Assembly: GCA_003167055.1 (NCBI GenBank) | Contig: PMUE01000080.1 | Coordinates: 1 to 8,744 of the forward strand | Direction of reading: 5' to 3' | From: Vulcanimicrobiota bacterium | Lineage (GTDB): Bacteria > Vulcanimicrobiota > Vulcanimicrobiia > Vulcanimicrobiales > Vulcanimicrobiaceae | Length of the DNA: 8,744 bases | Part shown: positions 1 through 7,061 of the stretch, in pieces | How positions within the stretch are numbered: position 1 is the stretch's first letter | How the letters are laid out: each line of letters opens with the position of its first letter | Position numbers and translations under genes: made by a program | Notes under the pieces: generated by a model | Database searches by the model: none | The model's input: the letters and a program-made list of their open reading frames with translations, nothing else | Told to the model about the DNA's origin: nothing

Positions 1-912
<912 letters not shown>

Positions 913-960
913 CGCTTACGCTTCATGTTTGGCACTTGGAAGTTCTTCTCTGTACAGCTT

Positions 961-1007
961 TCCCACCCGCGATCGGCTGGAGCTCCGGCTCGCCATCGCG
1001 GATGGGG
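961..1007 (+). other. Strong hairpin in the 23S-5S spacer
   Basis: The spacer between the 23S and 5S genes (about 913-1014) holds no tRNA. Its second half folds into a long stem: CCCA 962-965 with TGGG 1003-1006, CCGCGAT 967-973 with ATCGCGG 995-1001, GGC 975-977 with GCC 992-994, and an inner GGAGCTCC palindrome. It ends a few bases before the 5S 5' end. It is probably an RNase-type processing signal for the pre-5S transcript. There is no T-run, so it is unlikely to be a terminator. Confidence 0.6.
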
Positions 1008-1014
1008 ATCCAGT

Positions 1015-1132
1015 TTCTGGCGTCCATAGCGACGGGGCCCCACCCGTTCCCATCCCGAACACGGCAGTTAAGCCCGCCAGCGCCAATGATAGTCGGACCG
1101 CAGGGTCCCTCGAAAGTAGGTCGGCGCCAGAT
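1015..1132 (+). rRNA. rrf: 5S ribosomal RNA
   Basis: Helix I is visible as TCTGGCG (1016-1022) pairing with CGCCAGA (1125-1131). Inside lie the conserved 5S segments CCCATCCCGAACACGG and GTTAAGCCCGCCAGCGCC. The length of about 118 nt is normal. It sits about 100 bases after the 23S gene on the same strand, the usual rrn operon order, and is followed by a terminator. The ends are set by helix I and may be off by one or two bases. Confidence 0.96.
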
Positions 1133-1140
1133 TATTAGAC

Positions 1141-1183
1141 ACGATGAGCTCGCGATAGAAATGTCGCGAGCTCTCGTCGTTTT
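1141..1183 (+). terminator. Rho-independent terminator of the rRNA operon
   Basis: The stem is GAGCTCGCGA (1146-1155) with TCGCGAGCTC (1164-1173), extended by ACGA (1141-1144) with TCGT (1174-1177) around a bulged T. The loop is TAGAAATG, and the stem is followed by CG and then TTTT at 1180-1183. It starts 8 bases after the 5S gene and is the natural end of the rRNA transcript. Confidence 0.85.
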
Positions 1184-1229
1184 CGAACCGCCAGAGGTGC
1201 TTGCTCGTCGTGACGGCAACAGGGCGTGT

Positions 1230-1246
1230 GCGGGACGACGTCCCGC
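1230..1246 (+). promoter_or_regulatory. Hairpin in the leader just before the small secreted-protein gene
   Basis: GCGGGAC (1230-1236) and GTCCCGC (1240-1246) form a perfect 7-bp stem with a 3-nt loop, ending 11 bases before the first ATG of the downstream gene. No T-run follows, so it does not look like a second terminator. It could affect translation initiation or mRNA 5' stability, but no Shine-Dalgarno is visible inside or beside it. I see no convincing -35/-10 pair in 1184-1257. Confidence 0.35.
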
Positions 1247-1257
1247 AGAAATTTGGT

Positions 1258-1650
1258 ATGACCATGCGCCTTTTTGTGAGCGCCCTACTGGCAGTAGCTT
1301 TTGCGACTGCCTTGCCGCAACGTGTAGATTCTACGGCGTTGTGGCACTACTGGAGTATAAACGTGGCGAACGATAGCGCTACGTGCGCCTGGATCACGAT
1401 CGACGCCGGCGCAGTAAGCCGGCATAACATACGAGCGACGATAGTAAAGAGCCGCGGATTTCAAACCTTCACCGGTGAGGACGACGAGAACATCAAGATT
1501 CGCGCGCAGTTTTACCGGAACAATGACTGCAGTGGCGGCTTCGTCGCAGACCGGTACGACCTCGGCATCATGAATTCACCGGCGTCAAACAATTTCAAAT
1601 TGAAGGGACAGGGCGAGAGTTACGTGATGGTCAGGGTCCAGCGTTTCTAG
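1258..1650 (+). CDS. Small secreted protein of unknown function
   Basis: This encodes 130 residues that I do not recognise. The N-terminus is a clear Sec signal peptide (MTMRLFVSALLAVAFATALP), so the product is probably exported, with a mature part of about 105-110 residues. The mature region looks like a compact beta-rich domain with alternating hydrophobic and polar residues. It has exactly two cysteines, in SATCAW and NNDCSGG, which could form one disulfide in an oxidising compartment. ATG 1258 and ATG 1264 both fit the signal peptide; 1264 (MRLFVS...) is equally likely. Longer starts back to 1201 would add a non-signal-like extension crossing the leader hairpin. No strong Shine-Dalgarno is visible. 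It follows the rRNA terminator, and the next gene starts 15 bases downstream on the same strand, so the two may be co-transcribed. Signal peptide, size and cysteine pair support a real gene. Confidence 0.7.
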   Translation: MTMRLFVSALLAVAFATALPQRVDSTALWHYWSINVANDSATCAWITIDAGAVSRHNIRATIVKSRGFQTFTGEDDENIKIRAQFYRNNDCSGGFVADRYDLGIMNSPASNNFKLKGQGESYVMVRVQRF

Positions 1651-1665
1651 GCCAGCCGTTAGTCG

Positions 1666-2019
1666 GTGCCGAAGGTTACCTTTACGTCGGTCGATGAGTA
1701 CATCGCTTCACAGCCGGAGCCGGTGCGAAGGGCGCTTCGCCAAGTACGCGAGGCGATTCGCATTGCTGTGCCTGAGGCCGAAGAAGTGATCGCCTACAAC
1801 ATGCCAAGGTACAAGTTGCACGGTACCGTATTTGTGCACTTCGCCGGTTGGAAAGATCACTATTCGCTCTACGCAGCGTCGAAGTCCGTTCTCGCCGCGT
1901 TCAAGTCCGAACTACGGCCATACAAAATCGAAAAAGGCACGATTCGATTTCCGCTTTCGGAACCTGTACCCGTGGCGCTTATCGAACGTATTGCGCGTTA
2001 TCTTGGGCGAATGCGGTAG
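1666..2019 (+). CDS. DUF1801 / YdhG-like frataxin-fold protein
   Basis: This is a 117-residue cytosolic protein of the DUF1801 (YdhG/YobT-like) family, whose members have a frataxin-like alpha/beta fold; some relatives are annotated as iron chaperones, but the biochemical role is unsettled. Family hallmarks run the whole length: the opening SVDEYIASQPEPVRRAL helix, an EEVIAYNMPRYKLHG segment (residues about 40-53), FAGWKDHYSLY (about 59-69), and the C-terminal KGTIRFPLSEPVP followed by a final helix. The length is normal, so the gene is intact. GTG 1666 is chosen because an in-frame TAG lies directly upstream (1660-1662) and it places the family N-terminus correctly. The Shine-Dalgarno is weak. 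The last 22 bases (1998-2019) overlap, tail to tail, the 3' end of the opposing dehydrogenase gene, so each transcript carries antisense to the other's end. Confidence 0.88.
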   Translation: MPKVTFTSVDEYIASQPEPVRRALRQVREAIRIAVPEAEEVIAYNMPRYKLHGTVFVHFAGWKDHYSLYAASKSVLAAFKSELRPYKIEKGTIRFPLSEPVPVALIERIARYLGRMR

Positions 2020-3155
2020 ATCGCGCCGGTTTGATCGTCGGCGACGAAGAGCGAGCCGTCGGGACCGACGGTAATGCCGGTTGGCCGGCCAATACGCTCG
2101 GCCGTACCGCCGTTTTGATAGCCGCCCACGAACAGCTGCCACTGCGTCGTCGGATCGCTCCAATTCACCGCGCGATCGGGTGTGTCACCGTGCATCGCCA
2201 CGAACACCACCCGCGGCGGAACATAGCCCGAGAGCCCTTGCTGCGGCCCGTGCCACGAGCCGTGCAACGTTACAAACGCGCCACCACGATATGCCGCGGG
2301 AAAGGCGTGCGCGCCGTGCGCGTCGACGGGATAGAAGACGGCGCCGATCGGCGTTTCGTACGCGGGAAACACCACGCGCGGAATCGGCGTCTTCGAACAG
2401 TCGCCACTCCACTTCTCGAAATGTTTGCGGTTCTCGTAGCACGCCGGCCAGCCGTAATCCACCGGGTTCGGATGCAGCGAGACCGCATCAAAGATTTCAT
2501 ACGGATGGTAGATCGGTAGATCGTCGGCGCCGGCCACGCCCGCCCAAAGCGTCCCCGACTGCGGGTTGATCGTGAGCGCGATCGCGTTGCGGATGTTGTA
2601 GGCCTCGTCCGTCGCGACGTTCCGAAGCAGGTCGATGTGCTGAATCGTGGCGCGCGTCGAGTCGAGCTCGGGGCGGCACGCGTTGCACGATGAGCCGACA
2701 CTCGCATAGAGCGTGTCGCCGACGACGGCGACGCTGGTCGTCACGTGATCGCGTGCCGTACCAGAAAGACGTACGGCGAGCAGTTTGACCGCTGAACCGC
2801 GCGGCTTCTGGTCGCCGGTTTGGTACGGAATCTTGTAGACGCCGAACTGCGTGCCGACAAAGAGCGAGCCGTTTCCGAGCGTGACGCCGGCGGCGGGGTG
2901 ATTATCGAACGACGCGAAGGTGTGCGGCGCGTCCGGATGCGCTGCGTCGGCATGCGGAAGAAGGTAGACATCAGCGCCGGATGTCCCGATGAAGAGGTCA
3001 CCATTGGGCGCGACGACGAGCTCGCGCGCGCCGTCGACAACACCAATCCGTTCGATCGTAAACCCGTTCGGGACCGTGGGCGTCGCGTCTTGGGCGGATG
3101 CGGCAACGATGCACAGTGCGGCGAGCGCCGCTATTTTAAGTATGTAACGAGCCAT
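1998..3155 (-). CDS. Secreted PQQ-type sugar/sorbosone dehydrogenase-like protein
   Basis: This 385-residue exported beta-propeller belongs to the glucose/sorbosone dehydrogenase family, whose members oxidise aldose sugars or sorbosone with PQQ and calcium. The signal peptide has a short charged start (MARYILK), a hydrophobic core and a likely cut after ASA (residue 21); there is no lipobox. Propeller repeats include VVAPNGDLFIGTS and TVGPDGSLFVADD near the end. RDHVTTSVAV (His about 137) and YNIRNAIAL (Arg about 189) sit where the catalytic His and an active-site Arg occur in soluble glucose dehydrogenases. A CNAC pair (157-160) lies in the GSSCNxC motif common in sorbosone dehydrogenase homologues and is not a haem CxxCH. 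YHPYEIFD and DYGWPACYE are further family marks. ATG 3155 is chosen because it begins the signal peptide; it overlaps the upstream peptidase gene by 25 bases, with only a poor Shine-Dalgarno, so translation probably depends on coupling. It is the last gene of the cluster. Substrate and PQQ use are not proven. Confidence 0.88.
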   Translation of the reverse strand: MARYILKIAALAALCIVAASAQDATPTVPNGFTIERIGVVDGARELVVAPNGDLFIGTSGADVYLLPHADAAHPDAPHTFASFDNHPAAGVTLGNGSLFVGTQFGVYKIPYQTGDQKPRGSAVKLLAVRLSGTARDHVTTSVAVVGDTLYASVGSSCNACRPELDSTRATIQHIDLLRNVATDEAYNIRNAIALTINPQSGTLWAGVAGADDLPIYHPYEIFDAVSLHPNPVDYGWPACYENRKHFEKWSGDCSKTPIPRVVFPAYETPIGAVFYPVDAHGAHAFPAAYRGGAFVTLHGSWHGPQQGLSGYVPPRVVFVAMHGDTPDRAVNWSDPTTQWQLFVGGYQNGGTAERIGRPTGITVGPDGSLFVADDQTGAIYRIRPR

Positions 3156-5053
3156 GCTTCCCACTGGCGATAGACATCCTCCACGCGGACAGGATCGGTC
3201 GGAAAATGTCCGACCACGGGCCAAACCACAAATTTCACCGGTGTTCCAGTCGCTCGAATCGCATGATAGAACTCGTACGAAAGCGGCGTCGGTACGCGGT
3301 AGTCACTCGCGTCGCTGAGAATGAGGGTGGGCGTCTTGACGCGATCGGCGTACGTCAACGGCGATTCCTCTTTGTAAATATCAAAGAGCGCCTGGTGTGA
3401 CCACGGGTCGAACCCGATGAGGTAGTTGTTGTACGACTTGGAATCGGTCATCGCGCTGATCTGGAGCCAGTCGTCGACCGCCGCGCCGTCGACCGCAGCC
3501 ACCCAGCGGGTGTCGTGCGTTATTAGCCACGACGTCATCTGGCCGCCGGCCGACCATCCTGAAACCGCAATCTTCTGCGGATCGATAATCCCGCGCGTGC
3601 GCAGCGCGTTGACACCGTCTTCGATGCTCGCGGCCGCGACGCTCGAGACGTGTGGAGCGTCGGCTAAGACATAGGCTATGCCTTCGCTGTTGCTTCCGAT
3701 GTAGTTCGGTTGGAAGACCAGCCATCCGTGCGCAGCCAGCGTGTCGGCCAACGCGCTAAACGAGTCGGTTGACGCCGAGGTTGGCCCGCCGTGGATTAAG
3801 AGAACCATCGGATAGCGCTTGCTGGACTGCCAATGCGGCGGGTAGACGAGCACGCCGTCGGCCACGAATCCGTTGCGTGTGCGCCAGTTCACGGTCTCGT
3901 GCCGTCCCAGTGTGATGCTCGCAAGCCATTTGTTCTCGTCGGTGTAGCGGACCGGCTGACGCGAACCCGGCGGCAACACATAGACGTCGGCGGCGGTGGT
4001 CGGGCTGCTCGCAGTGAACGCGATCGTCCCGTCGTTTGCGACACTCAGGCTCGAGGCGTTGAGGTTTCCGATGGGAAGCTGCACCGCATGTGTACCGTCG
4101 AGATGGTAGAGGAGCATGCGCGTGCGCTGGGGCGCGATCACGGCGAACGTGCCGTCGGGCATGAAGCCCGCACCGGTTACGGGCCGATTGAGCGTTTTGG
4201 AGACCCAGGTCGCAGCCCGGCCGTCCGCATCAGCGCGTGCAAGCTCCGGGATCGGGAGAAATTTCGTGTTCCCGAAGCCGAAGGCCAAGTGCCGGCCGTC
4301 GTGCGAGAAGAACGGATCGGTTTGCAGGGACGAGAGGCGCGCGATCTGCGAAAAGCTGCTATCGCTTAGATTGACGCGCACGATCTCGCGCGCAAAGGAC
4401 TGATTCGGCTGATAGCCGGGCGTAATGCGCGTAACAAAGATGCTCTTGCCGTCGGGTGCATAGGCAAAGCCGCCGCCCACGTTCCAACTGCCGTTGCCGA
4501 TGTGGCGCGGCTTCGCGTGTTCGGCAACGTCGATCGTGTAGAGTTGCTGCGTGGGGGTCGGCTCTTGCTCGGTCCACGCCTCCTCGGTGACATTGAAGGC
4601 ATCCTCGCCGTGCTCGATAGCTTTCGCGCGCGGATTCTCGGGCGTTGCTGCATAGGCGATCGCCTTCCCGTCGCGACGCCAGGCGAAGGCATTCACACCA
4701 TTCTTTTCATCGGTGAGCGCCAGCGGTTCACCGCCGCTCATCGGCAACACATACAGCTGCGCGTGCGCGTCGGCCGTTGCCACCGGCGCGGCGATGTAGG
4801 CGATCGCCGTGCCGGTCGGCGACCATGCGTAGGCTGAGATGCGTAGGCCGCGGACGAGCTTACGCTGCGCGTGCGACGAGACGTCGATCAAAACGAGATC
4901 GGTATCGGTGCGGTCTTTATCGAAGTTGCGCCGGCCGATCGTTACAACAATGCGGGCTGCATCCGGCGAGATCTGCGGTTGCCCGACGGAGACAAGTTTG
5001 CGCAGATCGGCGAGGGTGAGCGTCGCCCCCAGAACCAGCGTTGTAAGAATCAT
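3131..5053 (-). CDS. S9-family (prolyl oligopeptidase/acylaminoacyl-peptidase-like) serine peptidase, copy 2
   Basis: This 640-residue exopeptidase-type serine hydrolase has an N-terminal WD40-like/TolB-like beta-propeller (about 20-380; repeats such as PQISPDAARIVV and YAWSPTGTAIAYIA) and a C-terminal alpha/beta-hydrolase domain. The oxyanion segment HGGP is at about 421, the nucleophile Ser about 501 in GWSAGG, Asp about 584 in SDASDYRVP and His about 616 in GHFPTDP, so the triad is complete. S9 enzymes cleave short peptides that enter past the propeller. The N-terminus MILTTLVLGATLTLA resembles a signal peptide but lacks a positive n-region. Starting at GTG 5083 would add ten residues with three arginines, at the cost of a 34-base overlap. 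ATG 5053 is preferred because it forms an ATGA overlap with the stop of the upstream paralogue, a classic coupling junction. It is clearly paralogous to the peptidase before it. Confidence 0.93.
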   Translation of the reverse strand: MILTTLVLGATLTLADLRKLVSVGQPQISPDAARIVVTIGRRNFDKDRTDTDLVLIDVSSHAQRKLVRGLRISAYAWSPTGTAIAYIAAPVATADAHAQLYVLPMSGGEPLALTDEKNGVNAFAWRRDGKAIAYAATPENPRAKAIEHGEDAFNVTEEAWTEQEPTPTQQLYTIDVAEHAKPRHIGNGSWNVGGGFAYAPDGKSIFVTRITPGYQPNQSFAREIVRVNLSDSSFSQIARLSSLQTDPFFSHDGRHLAFGFGNTKFLPIPELARADADGRAATWVSKTLNRPVTGAGFMPDGTFAVIAPQRTRMLLYHLDGTHAVQLPIGNLNASSLSVANDGTIAFTASSPTTAADVYVLPPGSRQPVRYTDENKWLASITLGRHETVNWRTRNGFVADGVLVYPPHWQSSKRYPMVLLIHGGPTSASTDSFSALADTLAAHGWLVFQPNYIGSNSEGIAYVLADAPHVSSVAAASIEDGVNALRTRGIIDPQKIAVSGWSAGGQMTSWLITHDTRWVAAVDGAAVDDWLQISAMTDSKSYNNYLIGFDPWSHQALFDIYKEESPLTYADRVKTPTLILSDASDYRVPTPLSYEFYHAIRATGTPVKFVVWPVVGHFPTDPVRVEDVYRQWEAWLVTYLK

Positions 5054-7038
5054 TTCGACCACCGCTCGATCCAGCCGACCCACGCGCGCATGACTTGTTC
5101 CTGTCCGACCGGGTCGGTCGGGAAGTGGCCGGCTCGCGGAAATGCCGTAAATTGCACGGGAATACCTCGCTGTTTGAGCGCGTGATAGAGCTCGTAAGCT
5201 TGCGGCACCGGAACGCGCTGATCGCGCGTATCGCTGAGAATGAGCAGCGGCGTCTTCATCGCGTCGACGTAGGTGATCGGCGATTCTGCGTCATACGCTG
5301 CGCGCCCAGCTTTCGTGAACGGCGATTCGTTGGGGAAGAAGGCCTCGTTGAACGGCTCGTTGATGTCGGAAAGCGTCGCCTGTTCGTATTGATCGTTGAC
5401 CGCCGCACCGCTGACCGCCGCACGCCAGAAGTTCGCATGGCCGACGAGCCACGAGGTTTGCAGGCCGCCGCCCGACCAGCCGGAGACGAAGATGCGCGAT
5501 TCGTCGATCATGCCGGTCTTACGCAAGGCATCGACCGCAGCGAGATTGTCCTTGCCGGGACCGCTCGCCATATCTCCGACGATCGCTTGCAAGAACGCAT
5601 CGCCCATATTGTCGCTTCCGCGATAGTTCGGGCGAAAGACGAAGTAACCGCGCGCGGCGAGCAATTGATCGAGCATGCCGTTCTCGACGCCGGTCATATC
5701 CCAGGTTGAGGTCGAGATCGGTCCACCGTGAATGTCCATGACGAGCGGATACGTTTTGCCGGCGGTGTAGCCGATCGGGTAGTACAGCGCACCGATCGCC
5801 TTCACGCCGAGATCGGTCATCCATTCGAATGGCTCGACCCGCGCGGCCTGATAATTGGAGATCCAGGCGTTGTTATTGGAAAGAGCTTTGGGCGTCGCGC
5901 TATTCGGTGCGAGGTAGAAGATCTCGACATAGTGATCGCGGCGTTGTCCGACAAACGCGATACCACCATCCGGCGCAACGTTGGCTTGGACGATATCGAC
6001 GTCGCCGAGATCGAGCTTCTGCGCTGCGCCGGCCGGCTTGACGAGCCACGCGACGGCCCGCACGCCGTCGTTCGTTTCGACGATCATGCCCGCGTCGTGG
6101 GGAAGCCAGGTAAAGCCGTGCACGTTACGATCGATCGCCGTCGCATTCCAGAGTTCGTGCCCGTCGGCGGTGGAGCGAATCGAAAGATCGTTAGTGAGAA
6201 ACAGCGAGCCGTGACGCGGAACCGAAACGGCGACGGCGCTTCCGTCGTGCGAGAGCACGCCGTTGGCCGAGACGCCGGGAACGAGGAGCGCGTCGCTCTT
6301 CGCGGCGATGTCGTGCACCCACGTGGCTTGCTGGGTCAAATGCCCGAAGTAGAGCCCGTCAGGCAGTCGCGTGTAATAGATGCGTTTTGCGTCGGGTGAC
6401 CACCACACGGTGCCTGCTGCGCTCCACGTGCCATCGGTCAGACGGGTAGTTCCCGAGCCATCGGCATTCACGACCCAAATGTGGGACGGTTGTATTTGCA
6501 CGCGGGTCAGATAGTTCTGGTCGGTGATGACGACCGAGTCGAGATGCTTCTCGACCGCCTTCTTGTCGGGATTGTCGTTGGGCGTGACGTAGGCGAAGGC
6601 TTGGCTATCGGGTCGCCATGCGTAGGAGACGATACCGTTCGAGGCATCGGTGACCTTGAGCGAATCGCCGCCGTTCATCGGCAAAACGTAGAGCTGCGCG
6701 GGCTTGTCGCGTTCGGACGACGCCAGATAGGCGAGCGCGGCTCCATCGGGTGACCACCGCGGCATACTCACGTCGATGCGATCGTGGGTAATCGTGCGCG
6801 ACGCCCCGGCGTGCACGTCGACGAGTACGAGCTCGGTATCGCGACGGTTTTGTTTCCAGTTGATGGTCGAACGGACGTACACCACGCGCGTGCCGTCGGG
6901 TGACAGTTGCGGGCTATCCGCGCCGACGATCTTGCGCAGGTCCTCGTAGTTGAGGCCTTTCGCGGATGCGGTGCTTGGCAGAAGAAGCGTGGCACAGGCA
7001 CCCAGGGCAAGAGCAAAGAGCACGCGCCGAACGAGCAT
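5050..7038 (-). CDS. S9-family (prolyl oligopeptidase/acylaminoacyl-peptidase-like) serine peptidase, copy 1
   Basis: This 662-residue secreted serine peptidase has a signal peptide of about 26 residues (MLVRRVLFALALGAC, hydrophobic core, cut near STASA/KG). An LGAC in the signal core resembles a lipobox, but the longer Sec cleavage site looks more natural. The propeller domain spans about 30-385 with repeats such as PQLSPDGTRVVYV, RWSPDGAALAYLA and VWWSPDAKRIYY. The hydrolase domain follows: HGGP at about 437, nucleophile Ser about 522 in GWSGGG, Asp about 606 in SDTRDQRVP, His about 638 in GHFPTDP. All catalytic residues are present, so it should be active on short peptides in the periplasm or outside the cell. 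ATG 7038 is chosen for its strong Shine-Dalgarno and because it begins the signal peptide; a longer frame back to 7167 would run into the upstream gene with a non-signal-like, arginine-rich extension. The TGA stop overlaps the start of the next peptidase gene by 4 bases. Confidence 0.95.
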   Translation of the reverse strand: MLVRRVLFALALGACATLLLPSTASAKGLNYEDLRKIVGADSPQLSPDGTRVVYVRSTINWKQNRRDTELVLVDVHAGASRTITHDRIDVSMPRWSPDGAALAYLASSERDKPAQLYVLPMNGGDSLKVTDASNGIVSYAWRPDSQAFAYVTPNDNPDKKAVEKHLDSVVITDQNYLTRVQIQPSHIWVVNADGSGTTRLTDGTWSAAGTVWWSPDAKRIYYTRLPDGLYFGHLTQQATWVHDIAAKSDALLVPGVSANGVLSHDGSAVAVSVPRHGSLFLTNDLSIRSTADGHELWNATAIDRNVHGFTWLPHDAGMIVETNDGVRAVAWLVKPAGAAQKLDLGDVDIVQANVAPDGGIAFVGQRRDHYVEIFYLAPNSATPKALSNNNAWISNYQAARVEPFEWMTDLGVKAIGALYYPIGYTAGKTYPLVMDIHGGPISTSTWDMTGVENGMLDQLLAARGYFVFRPNYRGSDNMGDAFLQAIVGDMASGPGKDNLAAVDALRKTGMIDESRIFVSGWSGGGLQTSWLVGHANFWRAAVSGAAVNDQYEQATLSDINEPFNEAFFPNESPFTKAGRAAYDAESPITYVDAMKTPLLILSDTRDQRVPVPQAYELYHALKQRGIPVQFTAFPRAGHFPTDPVGQEQVMRAWVGWIERWSK

Positions 7039-7042
7039 CGAG

Positions 7043-7049
7043 CCTCCTT
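7043..7049 (-). promoter_or_regulatory. Strong Shine-Dalgarno AAGGAGG deciding the start of the first S9 peptidase
   Basis: On the minus strand AAGGAGG is followed by CTCG and ATG 7038. It lies in the 23-base gap after the upstream dehydrogenase stop (7062-7064). It is the only near-consensus ribosome binding site at the junctions of this cluster, which suggests that this gene initiates independently while its neighbours rely on overlap coupling. Confidence 0.85.
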
Positions 7050-7061
7050 CGCACGTCCGGG

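Noticed and set aside
913..1014. tRNA gene in the 23S-5S spacer
   Set aside because: No T-loop GTTCGA-type motif or cloverleaf is seen; the spacer is accounted for by one hairpin.
1950..1998. Possible terminator for the minus-strand cluster around AAATCGA...TCGATTT
   Set aside because: The stem is short and AT-rich with a long loop and no clean T-run, and it lies within the DUF1801 coding region.
1848..2519. 223-codon plus-strand frame
   Set aside because: Antisense shadow of the dehydrogenase and an out-of-frame overlap of the DUF1801 gene; arginine-rich with no domain.
3833..4369. 178-codon plus-strand frame opposite the second S9 peptidase
   Set aside because: Shadow frame with no recognisable domain; lies wholly within the peptidase propeller region.
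5728..6399. 223-codon plus-strand frame opposite the first S9 peptidase
   Set aside because: Mirror frame of a GC-rich gene; the minus strand carries complete peptidase motifs.
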